Assembly (NCBI GenBank): GCA_964634385.1
Contig: CAZWIZ010000016.1
Span: forward strand, 1 to 28,025
Direction: 5' to 3'
DNA: 28,025 bases
Origin: JAFGXW01 sp964634385
GTDB lineage: Bacteria; Bacillota_I; Bacilli_A; Izemoplasmatales; Izemoplasmataceae
In this document: positions 8,272 to 16,143 of the stretch, in pieces
How the letters are laid out: the number at the start of each line of letters is the position of its first letter
Position numbering within the stretch: position 1 is the first letter of the stretch
Notes under the pieces: generated by a model
What the model was told of the DNA's origin: nothing
Database searches by the model: none
The model's input: only the letters and a program-made list of their open reading frames with translations
Translations under genes and position numbers: made by a program

Positions 8272-9498
8272 ATGAGTGAATTTATAAATAATGATAGTAT
8301 AAGAAGAGAAAAATTAAAAACATTAATAAAAGAATTACATGCTGGAGCTACAGTAGAGGATGTTAAAGAAAGATTTAGAGTAGAATTTGGAGAAGTTTCA
8401 ACGACTGAAATTTCACAAATGGAACAAGAATTAGTCGCAGAAGGTCTACCAATTGCGGAAGTTCAAAAACTTTGTGATGTTCACGCTAGTGTTTTTAATG
8501 GATCGATTGAAGATATCCATCCACCTGTTGATAATTCAAAAATAAAAGGACATCCTGTATATGTTTTTTCACTTGAAAATGATAAATTAGAAGAAGTTAT
8601 GAATAAGGAAATCAAGCCATATCTCGAAACATTAAAAAATGGAATGGATAATACCGCTGTTTTAATGTTAAGAATAGGATTTGAAAGATTATCACAAATA
8701 GATATCCATTATTCAAGAAAAGAAAACGTATTATTTCCAATGCTTGAAAAACACGATATCACAGCTCCACCAAAAGTAATGTGGGGAATCGATGATGAAG
8801 TAAGAACAGAAATAAAAGAAGTTCTTTCTATTTTGTCTAAAAAGACATTTGATTTAAAAATTTTAATTAAAAAGGCTGAAAGTACAATTTTAAAAACATC
8901 AGAAATGATTTTCAAAGAAAGAGTAATTTTAATTCCATTAATGAATACAACATTCTCTTTAGTGGAATGGTATAACATTGACAAAGCGCAAAGAGAATTT
9001 GGACTTTGTTTAATTGAACCGCAAGATGATTGGGATATAAAAAAAGAAGATATTAATATTACAAAAGAAATAGACGAAAAAGTAATACAAGATGGAGAAA
9101 TTAAATTTGATGCAGGAACATTAGTACCTGAGGAAATAAACGCTATATTAAATACAATACCCTTAGATATGACTTTCGTTGATAAAAACGATAAAGTAAA
9201 ATATTTTACGCAAGGTAAAGAAAGAGTTTTTGATCGTCCATTAACAATTATTGGTCGAGAAGTAAGTATGTGTCATCCACCATCAAGTGTTCATATTGTA
9301 GAACAAATAGTAAGTGATCTCCGATCTGGAAAAAAAGATCATGAGGATTTTTGGATAAAAATGGGACCAATGTTTGTATATATTCGTTATTATGCAGTAA
9401 GAAATAAAAAGGGTGAATTTTTAGGGACGTTAGAGGTTACCCAAAATATAAAACCACTTTTAGAACTTGAAGGCGAAAAACGTTTAATGAATAATTAG
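8272..9498 (+). CDS. DUF438-hemerythrin-PAS protein
   Basis: This 408-residue cytoplasmic protein has three parts. DUF438 covers about residues 12-75. A hemerythrin-like four-helix HHE domain (about 90-235) has candidate di-iron ligands H94, H146, E151, H161 and E217. A C-terminal PAS-like domain (about 285-395) carries the family motif CHPPSSVHIV (334-343) and ends in GTLEVTQNI. Members occur in anaerobic and facultative low-GC bacteria; a role in sensing or handling O2 or NO is plausible but unproven. Start choice: an in-frame GTG at 8167 would add 35 residues, but it has no ribosome site and the added stretch looks like leader DNA. The ATG at 8272 has AAAGGAG (8259-8265) at good spacing. 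The gene is monocistronic, with a terminator. Confidence 0.88.
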   Translation: MSEFINNDSIRREKLKTLIKELHAGATVEDVKERFRVEFGEVSTTEISQMEQELVAEGLPIAEVQKLCDVHASVFNGSIEDIHPPVDNSKIKGHPVYVFSLENDKLEEVMNKEIKPYLETLKNGMDNTAVLMLRIGFERLSQIDIHYSRKENVLFPMLEKHDITAPPKVMWGIDDEVRTEIKEVLSILSKKTFDLKILIKKAESTILKTSEMIFKERVILIPLMNTTFSLVEWYNIDKAQREFGLCLIEPQDDWDIKKEDINITKEIDEKVIQDGEIKFDAGTLVPEEINAILNTIPLDMTFVDKNDKVKYFTQGKERVFDRPLTIIGREVSMCHPPSSVHIVEQIVSDLRSGKKDHEDFWIKMGPMFVYIRYYAVRNKKGEFLGTLEVTQNIKPLLELEGEKRLMNN

Positions 9499-9518
9499 AA
9501 ATATCATAATATAAATAA

Positions 9519-9541
9519 AAAAGACCTTTGGTCTTTTTTTA
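9519..9541 (+). terminator. Rho-independent terminator of the DUF438 gene
   Basis: Stem aaaagacc (9519-9526) pairs with ggtctttt (9530-9537) over a 3-nt loop, ending in a T-run. Confidence 0.85.
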
Positions 9542-9569
9542 ATTGGTTCTGTGTCAAGGATTGGGGTAG

Positions 9570-9863
9570 AACAAAATAAAAAGAAATGATAATATCTTAT
9601 ATTTTATATTTGGATTAATGGCTTTAATATTAGGATGTGGTGATATGCTTCATCATATTCCAAGAATAATAGGGTATCTTACTACTGGATTAGATGATTA
9701 TACTTATTATTTAAGACTAGGAAAAGTAATCACATCATTTACAATGCCGTTTTATATCCCAGTAGTCTTGTTTCTGAGTAAAATTACCGCAATAGGAGAA
9801 TTAATGATGCCCAAAATATTAGCTTATCTTCATGCTGGCTATATTACTTATAAAAAAATATAG
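9570..9863 (+). pseudogene. Internally deleted, start-less membrane-protein gene remnant
   Basis: An open frame from 9570 encodes about 97 residues. An ATG at 9618 would give 81 residues, but it has no Shine-Dalgarno and falls inside a hydrophobic helix (ILYFIFGLMALILGCGD) whose coding runs upstream without any ATG, GTG or TTG until the stop at 9567. The first half has GCGDMLHHIPRIIG and TTGLDDYTYYLRLGK; the second has FYIPVVLFLSK and LMMPKILAYL. From memory these match the two ends of a family of roughly 200-residue multi-pass membrane proteins of unknown function, joined here without the middle. No promoter or terminator was seen. A short real gene is possible but less likely. Confidence 0.5.
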
Positions 9864-9911
9864 GCGACATTTTTTTAAAAATTATTCATTTTTTAAATAG
9901 ACAATTAAATG

Positions 9912-9917
9912 TATAAT
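9912..9917 (+). promoter_or_regulatory. Probable -10 box of the amidohydrolase gene
   Basis: TATAAT lies 34 nt before the ATG at 9951. No good -35 box sits 16-18 nt upstream; that region is a T-run. The ribosome site is AAGGAG (9937-9942). Confidence 0.4.
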
Positions 9918-9950
9918 GTGAATAGAGAATAAAAATAAGGAGTGAAATTA

Positions 9951-11117
9951 ATGTTAATAATTAAAAACGCAAACTTAATTACTATGGCAAAAGATAACTA
10001 CGTTATGGGTAGTATTGTTGTGGATGGAAAATTAATTGTAGAAGTAGGAAAAGATGTTGATTTGTTAAAATATAAAAACGCTAAAATAATTGATGCGAAA
10101 GGAAAATTTGTTACACCTGGATTAGTTGACCCTCATTGCCATATCGGCGTAATGGAAGAAGGAATACAGTTTGAAGGTAATGATACTAACGAAATGAGCG
10201 GACCTATATATCCTGAATTACGTGGAATTGATAGTATTTTTGTTAAAGATATGGCTTTCGAATATACATATAAATCAGGAATAACAACGGTTAACACTGG
10301 ACCTGGAAGTGCTAATGTAATAGGTGGAACTTTCTGTGCGATTAAAACATATGGTGAAACAGTTGAAGATATGGTTATTAAAGAAGAAACAGCAATGAAA
10401 ATGGCACTAGGAGAAAATCCTAAAAGAGTTTATGGAACAACTAAGAAAAACCCAGGTACTCGTATGGCAAGTGCAGCATTGATGAGAGAATGGCTTTTTA
10501 AAGCAAAAGAATACCATAAAAAATACCATGCTTTTCTTAATAATGAAAAAGATGCTAAAGAGCCACCTTTTGATATGAAATTACATTCTTTAATGAGAGT
10601 ATTTGACGGAATGATTGTCAAAATTCATGCTCACAGACGTGATGATATTATGACGGCGATTAGAATCTCAAAAGAATTTGGATTAAATACAACAATTGAA
10701 CATGCTACAGAAGCATATATGATTCCAGAAAGAATAAAAAAAGAAAATTATAGTTTAATTATTGGACCAACATTAGGAACAGCTTCAAAATATGAATTAA
10801 TTAATAAAACATATAAATCAGCAAAAATATTAGAAGATCACAATATAACTTTCGCTATAATGACAGATCATCCTGTCATTACATTAGATACGATGTTAGT
10901 TCAAGCTGCTTTGTTTATTAAAGAAGGATTAAGTGAGAAAAAAGCGTTAGAAGCTTTAACAATTACAGCTGCTAAATTAAACGGTATAGATCAATATGTA
11001 GGATCACTTGAAGTGGGTAAAGATGCTGATATTGTTATATGGGATGGCCCAATTTTCGACCTTATGACAAGAACAGAAACAGTCATCATAAATGGGCAAA
11101 TTGTGCATCAAAAATAG
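9951..11117 (+). CDS. Metal-dependent amidohydrolase (COG1228-like)
   Basis: This 388-residue cytoplasmic hydrolase of the amidohydrolase superfamily is probably active on a cyclic amide or similar C-N bond. Metal-site residues are visible: HxH at H62/H64 after TPGLVDP, H226/H228 in KIHAH, H251 in IEHATE and D306 in MTDHPV. The C-terminus has the usual beta-sandwich return, VGSLEVGKDADIVIWDG. It resembles imidazolonepropionase-related proteins, but the substrate cannot be named. Start choice: a GTG at 9942 lies within the AAGGAGTG ribosome site, so the ATG at 9951 is used. It stands alone between a gene remnant and a terminator, next to the proline module but outside its promoter. Confidence 0.85.
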   Translation: MLIIKNANLITMAKDNYVMGSIVVDGKLIVEVGKDVDLLKYKNAKIIDAKGKFVTPGLVDPHCHIGVMEEGIQFEGNDTNEMSGPIYPELRGIDSIFVKDMAFEYTYKSGITTVNTGPGSANVIGGTFCAIKTYGETVEDMVIKEETAMKMALGENPKRVYGTTKKNPGTRMASAALMREWLFKAKEYHKKYHAFLNNEKDAKEPPFDMKLHSLMRVFDGMIVKIHAHRRDDIMTAIRISKEFGLNTTIEHATEAYMIPERIKKENYSLIIGPTLGTASKYELINKTYKSAKILEDHNITFAIMTDHPVITLDTMLVQAALFIKEGLSEKKALEALTITAAKLNGIDQYVGSLEVGKDADIVIWDGPIFDLMTRTETVIINGQIVHQK

Positions 11118-11141
11118 AAGTGCAAATTTTTGCACTTTTTT
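11118..11141 (+). terminator. Rho-independent terminator of the amidohydrolase gene
   Basis: Stem aagtgcaa (11118-11125) pairs with ttgcactt (11130-11137) around a 4-nt loop, then a T-run. It starts directly after the stop codon. Confidence 0.85.
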
Positions 11142-11159
11142 CTTTGAAAATATACCAAA

Positions 11160-11182
11160 ATGAAAGCGCTTTATGATATAAT
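11160..11182 (+). promoter_or_regulatory. Promoter with embedded cre-like site, proline-oxidation operon
   Basis: TATAAT (11177-11182) is preceded directly by TGA, forming an extended -10. No clear -35 exists. ATGAAAGCGCTTTAT (11160-11174) fills the spacer; it matches the cre consensus WTGNAANCGNWNNCW except at the second-last base, and its core AAAGCGCTTT is a perfect palindrome. A protein bound here would block RNA polymerase directly, so carbon catabolite repression of the operon is likely. Confidence 0.6.
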
Positions 11183-11209
11183 AATATCGACGAATAACGA
11201 GGTGGTAAA

Positions 11210-11524
11210 ATGCGAATAAAAGAACATCCTATTTTAACGTTTGAAACAAAGAAAAAAATATTCTTTTTCTTTGATGGTAAAAAGGTATTTGGATATGAAG
11301 GAGATACTGTAGCTTCTGCCTTGCACGCTATGGGAGTTAAAGTATTAAGCCGAAGTATTACCCTTAATAGAGCACGAGGATTTTATTGCGCAATAGGAAA
11401 CTGTTCATCTTGTCAAATGATTGTTGATGGAAAACCTAATGTAAAAACATGTGTAACGATGTTAAAAGAGAATATGGAAGTAAAAACGCAAGTTAATAAA
11501 GGTGAACTATATGAAAAAAACTGA
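11210..11524 (+). CDS. [2Fe-2S] ferredoxin-like subunit of a multi-subunit amine/proline dehydrogenase
   Basis: This 104-residue protein of the Fer2_4 type has plant-type ferredoxin ligands C60, C65, C68 and C81 (FYCAIGNCSSC, then KTC). The fold matches the small subunit or N-terminal module of HcnA, sarcosine oxidase alpha and hydroxyproline/proline dehydrogenase complexes, where it links flavin centres electrically. It is the first gene of a tightly overlapping operon: its last 14 bp overlap the start of the FAD/NAD subunit. The ribosome site is GAGGTGG. Nothing looks broken. Confidence 0.87.
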   Translation: MRIKEHPILTFETKKKIFFFFDGKKVFGYEGDTVASALHAMGVKVLSRSITLNRARGFYCAIGNCSSCQMIVDGKPNVKTCVTMLKENMEVKTQVNKGELYEKN

Positions 11525-12590
11525 TTTAGTAATTATAGGTGGAGGACCAGCCGGATTATCAGCTGCTAAAATGGCTGCCGAATCAGGGCTATCATCAATT
11601 CTTATAGAACGTAATTATAAAATTGGTGGTCAACTTGTAAAACAAACGCATATGTTTTTCGGAAGCGAAAAACAATATGCTAAAACAAGAGGAATTGATA
11701 TAGCTAAAATATTAGTGAATGATGTTTTAAAATATCCTAATATGATTGAAATTATGACAGATACAACAGTTGTTGGATTATATAAAGACAAAGTAGTCAC
11801 ATTACTTCAAAATGAAAAATATCTAAAACTAAAAACAAATGCTATTATTATCGCTACTGGCGCAAGCGAAAAAGTTTTAGCTTTTGAAAATAATGATTTA
11901 CCTGGTATTTACGGTGCTGGAGCTGTTCAAACTTTAATGAATGTTCATGGTGTTCTTCCAGGAGAAAATGTTGTTATGGTAGGTAGTGGAAATATAGGGC
12001 TTATTGTTAGTTATCAATTAATCCAAGCTGGAGTTAATGTAATATGCGTATTAGAAGCTTCTAATACAATTGGAGGATATAAAGTACATGCCTCAAAATT
12101 AAAAAGACTTGGTGTTGATATCAGGACTTCATATTCTATTAAAAAAGCAATTGGTAAAGATTGTTTAGAAAAAATAATTATAGGTAAATTAGATGATAAA
12201 TGGGAATTTATTGATGGAACTGAAGAAGAAATTATTGTTGATTCTTTATGCATTAGTGTTGGACTTAGTCCATTAACTAGTTTGCTTAGTATGATTGGAA
12301 CAGAAATGAAATATGTTAGTTCCTTGGGTGGACTAGTTCCATTAATTGATGCAAATCATGAAACATCAATTGAAAATATTTTTGTTGCTGGTGATGTTTG
12401 TGGTGTAGAAGAAGCTAGTAGTGCGATTGTTGAAGGATATTTAACAGGACTTGTTGTAGCGAAAAAATTAGGAAAAACACATCCTAATTATGACGAATTA
12501 TATTTTGATTTAAAGGCGCAATTACATAATTTACGAAGCGGACCTTTTGGTAAAAAATTACGAGATGGCTTGAAGGAGATAATGAGATGA
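11511..12590 (+). CDS. FAD/NAD(P)-binding alpha-type subunit of the dehydrogenase complex
   Basis: This 359-residue flavoprotein has an N-terminal dinucleotide fold, GGGPAGL (10-16), a second Rossmann motif in VGSGNIGL, and the C-terminal FAD signature FVAGDVCGVEEASSA. It resembles HcnB and the alpha subunits of archaeal dye-linked proline dehydrogenases, but is shorter because the usual C-terminal BFD [2Fe-2S] domain is absent and encoded two genes later. Start choice: a GTG at 11502 lies inside the AAAGGTG ribosome site, so the ATG at 11511 is taken. It probably accepts electrons from the DAO-type subunit and passes them to NAD(P) or another acceptor, which cannot be determined from sequence. 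Confidence 0.87.
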   Translation: MKKTDLVIIGGGPAGLSAAKMAAESGLSSILIERNYKIGGQLVKQTHMFFGSEKQYAKTRGIDIAKILVNDVLKYPNMIEIMTDTTVVGLYKDKVVTLLQNEKYLKLKTNAIIIATGASEKVLAFENNDLPGIYGAGAVQTLMNVHGVLPGENVVMVGSGNIGLIVSYQLIQAGVNVICVLEASNTIGGYKVHASKLKRLGVDIRTSYSIKKAIGKDCLEKIIIGKLDDKWEFIDGTEEEIIVDSLCISVGLSPLTSLLSMIGTEMKYVSSLGGLVPLIDANHETSIENIFVAGDVCGVEEASSAIVEGYLTGLVVAKKLGKTHPNYDELYFDLKAQLHNLRSGPFGKKLRDGLKEIMR

Positions 12591-12594
12591 TGAT

Positions 12595-13077
12595 ATGTTG
12601 AAAATAAATGGTGTACCTGATAAATCACTTGTTCTTTCAAAATTTCCTGATAAAAAATATATTTTAAAGCCAAAAGCAGTCACAGAATGTTATGAAGAAA
12701 TACCATGTAATCCATGTAGTACAAGTTGTCCATTTGATGCTATTTATATTGGTAATGATATTAATAAAAGACCAATAGTTGATTTTGATAAATGTACTGG
12801 TTGTGGAATTTGTGTTTACAATTGTCCAGGGTTAGCTATTATGGTTGTTCAACAATTGGATAATAAAACCGCAAGATTTAAAATACCTTATGAATTACGT
12901 CCGTTACCTAAAAAAGGAGAAAAATGGAGTGGTGTGAATAGATCTGGTAAAATAATTACTGAGGTTATAATTGAAAAAGTGTCTTTAACAGAAAAACAAG
13001 ATAAAACTGCATTGATTCAAGTATTGGTTCCTCTTGAATTCATTAATGATTTCATTACTATAAGGAGACGAATATGA
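12595..13077 (+). CDS. Two-cluster [4Fe-4S] ferredoxin-type subunit
   Basis: This 160-residue protein has eight cysteines in two groups: C32, C38, C41, C45 and C67, C70, C73, C77. The second is a standard CxxCxxCxxxCP. The first is stretched (C-x5-C-xx-C-xxx-CP). The region after residue 85 has no motif I recognise; it may dock to partner subunits. It resembles the ferredoxin subunits of Thermococcus-type proline dehydrogenases and of clostridial clusters with HcnB/HcnC-like genes. It ends in TGA inside ATGA, sharing 4 bp with the next gene. Its own ribosome site is weak, so coupling to the upstream gene is likely. Confidence 0.85.
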   Translation: MLKINGVPDKSLVLSKFPDKKYILKPKAVTECYEEIPCNPCSTSCPFDAIYIGNDINKRPIVDFDKCTGCGICVYNCPGLAIMVVQQLDNKTARFKIPYELRPLPKKGEKWSGVNRSGKIITEVIIEKVSLTEKQDKTALIQVLVPLEFINDFITIRRRI

Positions 13078-13355
13078 ATAAAAAAAATGTAATTATTTGT
13101 CGTTGTGAAGATGTTACTTTAGAAGATCTTCACAATTTAATGGAAGAAGGATATACTTCTTTTGAAGAAATTAAAAGAATCTTAAGAGTAGGAATGGGAC
13201 CATGTCAAGGAAATACATGTGGACAATTAGTTCAAAGAGAAATAGCTAAATTTACAAATACACCAATTAACGAAGTTCCAACACAAAAAGTTAGACCATT
13301 ATCAGTAGGGGTAAAATTAAAAGCAATTGTAAAGGCAATTGATAATGAAAGCTAA
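13074..13355 (+). CDS. Stand-alone BFD-like [2Fe-2S] protein
   Basis: This 93-residue protein has the BFD pattern: C9 and C11 (ICRCED), then C44 and C49 (GPCQGNTC). In most HcnB-type proteins this domain is the C-terminus of the FAD/NAD subunit; here it is a separate gene, so the parts presumably assemble as a complex. It has a strong ribosome site (AAGGAG) and a 4-bp overlap with the gene before it, and its end overlaps the next gene by 11 bp. Residues after about 60 are a short tail of unknown role. Confidence 0.88.
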   Translation: MNKKNVIICRCEDVTLEDLHNLMEEGYTSFEEIKRILRVGMGPCQGNTCGQLVQREIAKFTNTPINEVPTQKVRPLSVGVKLKAIVKAIDNES

Positions 13356-14490
13356 TATCGTAATTATTGGGGCAGGAATTAGTGGTGTAAGTATTGCATA
13401 TAATTTAGCAAAAAAAGGCGTTAAAGATATTATTGTTTTTGATGATAATTATTTAACCGGAGGATCAACAGGAAGATGTGGAGCAGGAATTAGACAACAG
13501 TGGGGTACGAAGAACAATTGTATTTTAGCAAAAAAAAGTGTTGAATTTTATGAAACAGCACAAGAAGAGTTACAATATCCTAGAGATATTGAATTTAAAC
13601 AAGAAGGTTATTTAGTTATAGCATCAACAAAAGAAGAAGATTTAGAATTTGCAAAAAATGTTGAACTACAAAACAGTTTAGGAATACCTGCGAAAGTACT
13701 AACTCCAAAAGAAGCACAAAAAATTGTTCCTCATTTGAATTTAGATATTGTTACTAGTGCAACATTTTGTCCGACTGACGGACATTTAAATCCGTTTACA
13801 GTAACAGATGCATATTACTTAGCAGCTAAAAGACTAGGTGTTAAATTCTTTTATCAAGAAAAAGTATTAGATATCATTGTAAAAGATAATAAAATCACAA
13901 AAGTTATCACGAAAAATCATGAAGTTATAACTAATAAAGTAATTAATGCAGCAGGCGGATATGCTAAAGAAGTTGGTGATTTAGTTGGAATTGATATTCC
14001 TGTCTATTCTGAAAATCATGAAATTCTTGTAACTGAACCGATTGAAAGTATTCAAGGACCAATGGTTATATCGTTTTCTTTAAATATTTATTGTCAACAA
14101 GTTCCTCATGGAAGTTTTATAATGGGAAGAAGTAATCCTGATGCAGTTAAAGGACATAATACTGATTCTAGTTGGCAGTTTCTAGATGAAATGTCAAAAA
14201 CAGTTTGTAGTATTCTTCCTCAAATTGGGGAATTAAGAATTATTCGCCAATGGGGAGGATTATATAACTTAAGTCCTGATAGACAACCTATTATAAGTGA
14301 CGTTAAAGAACTTCCTGGATTTTATATAGCTTGTGGATTTAGTGGACATGGATTCATGTTTGCTCCAATGACGGGATTATTAATGTCAGAAATTATATTA
14401 AAAGAAAAAACGACAGTAGATGTCTCTAGTTTACATATTGATCGTTTTAAAAATAATAATTTAAAAGATTATGAAAAAAGTGTTGTATGA
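13345..14490 (+). CDS. DAO-family FAD oxidoreductase, catalytic subunit (likely proline dehydrogenase)
   Basis: This 381-residue protein of the D-amino-acid oxidase/sarcosine oxidase beta family has FAD motif GAGISGVS (9-16), the substrate-region motif STGRCGAGIRQQWG, WGGLYNLSPDRQPI, and the C-terminal CGFSGHGFMFAP. It is similar to HcnC and the beta (catalytic) subunit of archaeal dye-linked L-proline dehydrogenase. With RocA encoded next, the likely reaction is proline to 1-pyrroline-5-carboxylate. D-proline, hydroxyproline or sarcosine cannot be excluded, because this fold serves all of them. Start choice: the ATG at 13345 follows AAAGG and overlaps the BFD gene; a TTG six bases earlier is unlikely. 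Confidence 0.82.
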   Translation: MKANIVIIGAGISGVSIAYNLAKKGVKDIIVFDDNYLTGGSTGRCGAGIRQQWGTKNNCILAKKSVEFYETAQEELQYPRDIEFKQEGYLVIASTKEEDLEFAKNVELQNSLGIPAKVLTPKEAQKIVPHLNLDIVTSATFCPTDGHLNPFTVTDAYYLAAKRLGVKFFYQEKVLDIIVKDNKITKVITKNHEVITNKVINAAGGYAKEVGDLVGIDIPVYSENHEILVTEPIESIQGPMVISFSLNIYCQQVPHGSFIMGRSNPDAVKGHNTDSSWQFLDEMSKTVCSILPQIGELRIIRQWGGLYNLSPDRQPIISDVKELPGFYIACGFSGHGFMFAPMTGLLMSEIILKEKTTVDVSSLHIDRFKNNNLKDYEKSVV

Positions 14491-14503
14491 GAGGAGAATG
14501 AAA

Positions 14504-16060
14504 ATGGCAACAACTTTATATCAAACTGAACCTTTATTAGATTTCACTAATGAGGAAGTTATTAAAAAGTATCAAGAAGCATTGAAATTAGTTGAAAGTT
14601 ATTTAGGAGAAACGTATCCACTTATAATTAATGGAGAAAGAATAAAAACTGAAAGATTATATACATCAGTTAATCCAAGTAATCACTCAGAAGTAATTGG
14701 TAAAATTTATCAAGCAACTATAAAGGATGCTGAGGACGCAATGACTTCAGCACTTGCAGCTTTTGAAGTATGGAAAAAAACAAAAACTTCAATACGTTCT
14801 GATGTTTTATTTAAAGCAGCTGCGATTATTCGTAAACGCAAATATGAATTTAGTGCTCTAATGACTAAAGAAGCTGGTAAACCTTGGCCAGAAGCTGATG
14901 CAGATACAGCAGAAGCAATTGACTTTTTAGAATACTATGGTCGTCAAATGTTAGAATTAGAAAATGTTGATAGAAAAGTTTTAAGTAGAAGAAATATTGA
15001 AAGAAATGAATATAAATATATTCCATTGGGAGTAGCCGCAGTAATTACACCATGGAATTTCCCTTTAGCAATACTTTCAGGAATGACTAGTGCTGCAGTG
15101 GTTAGTGGAAATACTGTACTATTGAAACCAGCTATTACTACACAAATAATCGCATATAAATTTGTAGAAGTTTTAGAACAAGCGGGATTACCGAGAGGTG
15201 TTGTGAATTTCATTCCTGGTGATGGACCAGAAATAGGAGATTATATGGTTAAACATATAAAAACTAGATTTGTTTCCTTTACTGGATCTCGTGCTGTTGG
15301 TAGTTTGATTTATGAAAATGCCGCAAAAGTAAGAAAAGGACAAATTTGGCTTAAACGCGTTATTGCTGAAATGGGTGGAAAAGATGCGATTATAGTTGAT
15401 AATGATGCCGATCTTGATTTAGCAGCAACCTCAATCGTTAAAAGTTCATTTGGGTTTAGTGGACAAAAGTGTAGCGCATGTTCACGTGCTATAATTCATG
15501 AAGATGTTTATGATGAAGTTGTGGCTAAAATATTAAAAGAAACCGAAGCGCTAACACTTGGAGATGTTAGTGATCATAATAACTTTATGGGTCCTGTGAC
15601 TGATCAAAAAGCATTTGATAAAATAATGGGATATGTCGAAATAGGTAAAAAAGAAGGTAAACTAATTACTGGTGGTAAAGGTGATGATACAGTAGGATGG
15701 TATATTGAACCAACGGTCTTTATTGATGTTGATTCACATGCTAGAATCGCTCAAGAAGAAGTGTTTGGACCAGTATTATCAATTACAAAAGTATCATCAT
15801 TTGAAGAAGCTATTGAAGTAGCTAACTGTACAGATTATGGATTAACTGGAGCAGCTATAACAAACAATCGTGTTCATTTAGAAATGGCTAGAGATGATTT
15901 TCATGTTGGAAATTTATACTTGAATCGTAAATGTACTGGAGCAATTGTCGGATATCAACCATTTGGAGGATTTAATATGTCGGGAACAGATAGTAAAGCT
16001 GGTGGACCGGAATATTTGATATTACATATGCAAGGGAAATCAATTTCAGAAATGTTATAA
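14504..16060 (+). CDS. rocA: 1-pyrroline-5-carboxylate dehydrogenase (RocA/PruA type)
   Basis: This 518-residue aldehyde dehydrogenase oxidises 1-pyrroline-5-carboxylate/glutamate semialdehyde to glutamate with NAD+. It closely resembles Bacillus subtilis RocA (515 residues) throughout, for example KEAGKPWPEADADTAEAIDF and the C-terminal QPFGGFNMSGTDSKAGGP. Catalytic residues are N185 (PWNFP), E289 (AEMGGKD) and C323 (SGQKCSA). Start choice: an ATG at 14471 would add 11 residues, but GAGGAG (14491-14496) sits 7 nt before the ATG at 14504, and the RocA-like start MATTLYQTEP begins there. It ends the operon that starts at 11210 and gives the best clue to the substrate of the preceding complex. 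Confidence 0.95.
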   Translation: MATTLYQTEPLLDFTNEEVIKKYQEALKLVESYLGETYPLIINGERIKTERLYTSVNPSNHSEVIGKIYQATIKDAEDAMTSALAAFEVWKKTKTSIRSDVLFKAAAIIRKRKYEFSALMTKEAGKPWPEADADTAEAIDFLEYYGRQMLELENVDRKVLSRRNIERNEYKYIPLGVAAVITPWNFPLAILSGMTSAAVVSGNTVLLKPAITTQIIAYKFVEVLEQAGLPRGVVNFIPGDGPEIGDYMVKHIKTRFVSFTGSRAVGSLIYENAAKVRKGQIWLKRVIAEMGGKDAIIVDNDADLDLAATSIVKSSFGFSGQKCSACSRAIIHEDVYDEVVAKILKETEALTLGDVSDHNNFMGPVTDQKAFDKIMGYVEIGKKEGKLITGGKGDDTVGWYIEPTVFIDVDSHARIAQEEVFGPVLSITKVSSFEEAIEVANCTDYGLTGAAITNNRVHLEMARDDFHVGNLYLNRKCTGAIVGYQPFGGFNMSGTDSKAGGPEYLILHMQGKSISEML

Positions 16061-16094
16061 TAACAATCATCCAGAGATGGATGATTGTTATTTT
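16059..16094 (+). terminator. Terminator of the proline-oxidation operon
   Basis: A 14-bp perfect stem (16059-16072 with 16079-16092) and 6-nt loop include the end of the rocA stop codon, followed by TTTTGTTTT. Confidence 0.88.
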
Positions 16095-16143
16095 GTTTTA
16101 AAGTGAAAATGTAGTAAAATAAAGTGTGAGTGAGGTGTCGTGT

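Noticed and set aside
12576..13080. Reassignment of TGA to tryptophan, as in mycoplasmas
   Set aside because: TGA ends several genes here, including ATGA overlaps such as 13074-13077, and Trp is encoded by TGG.
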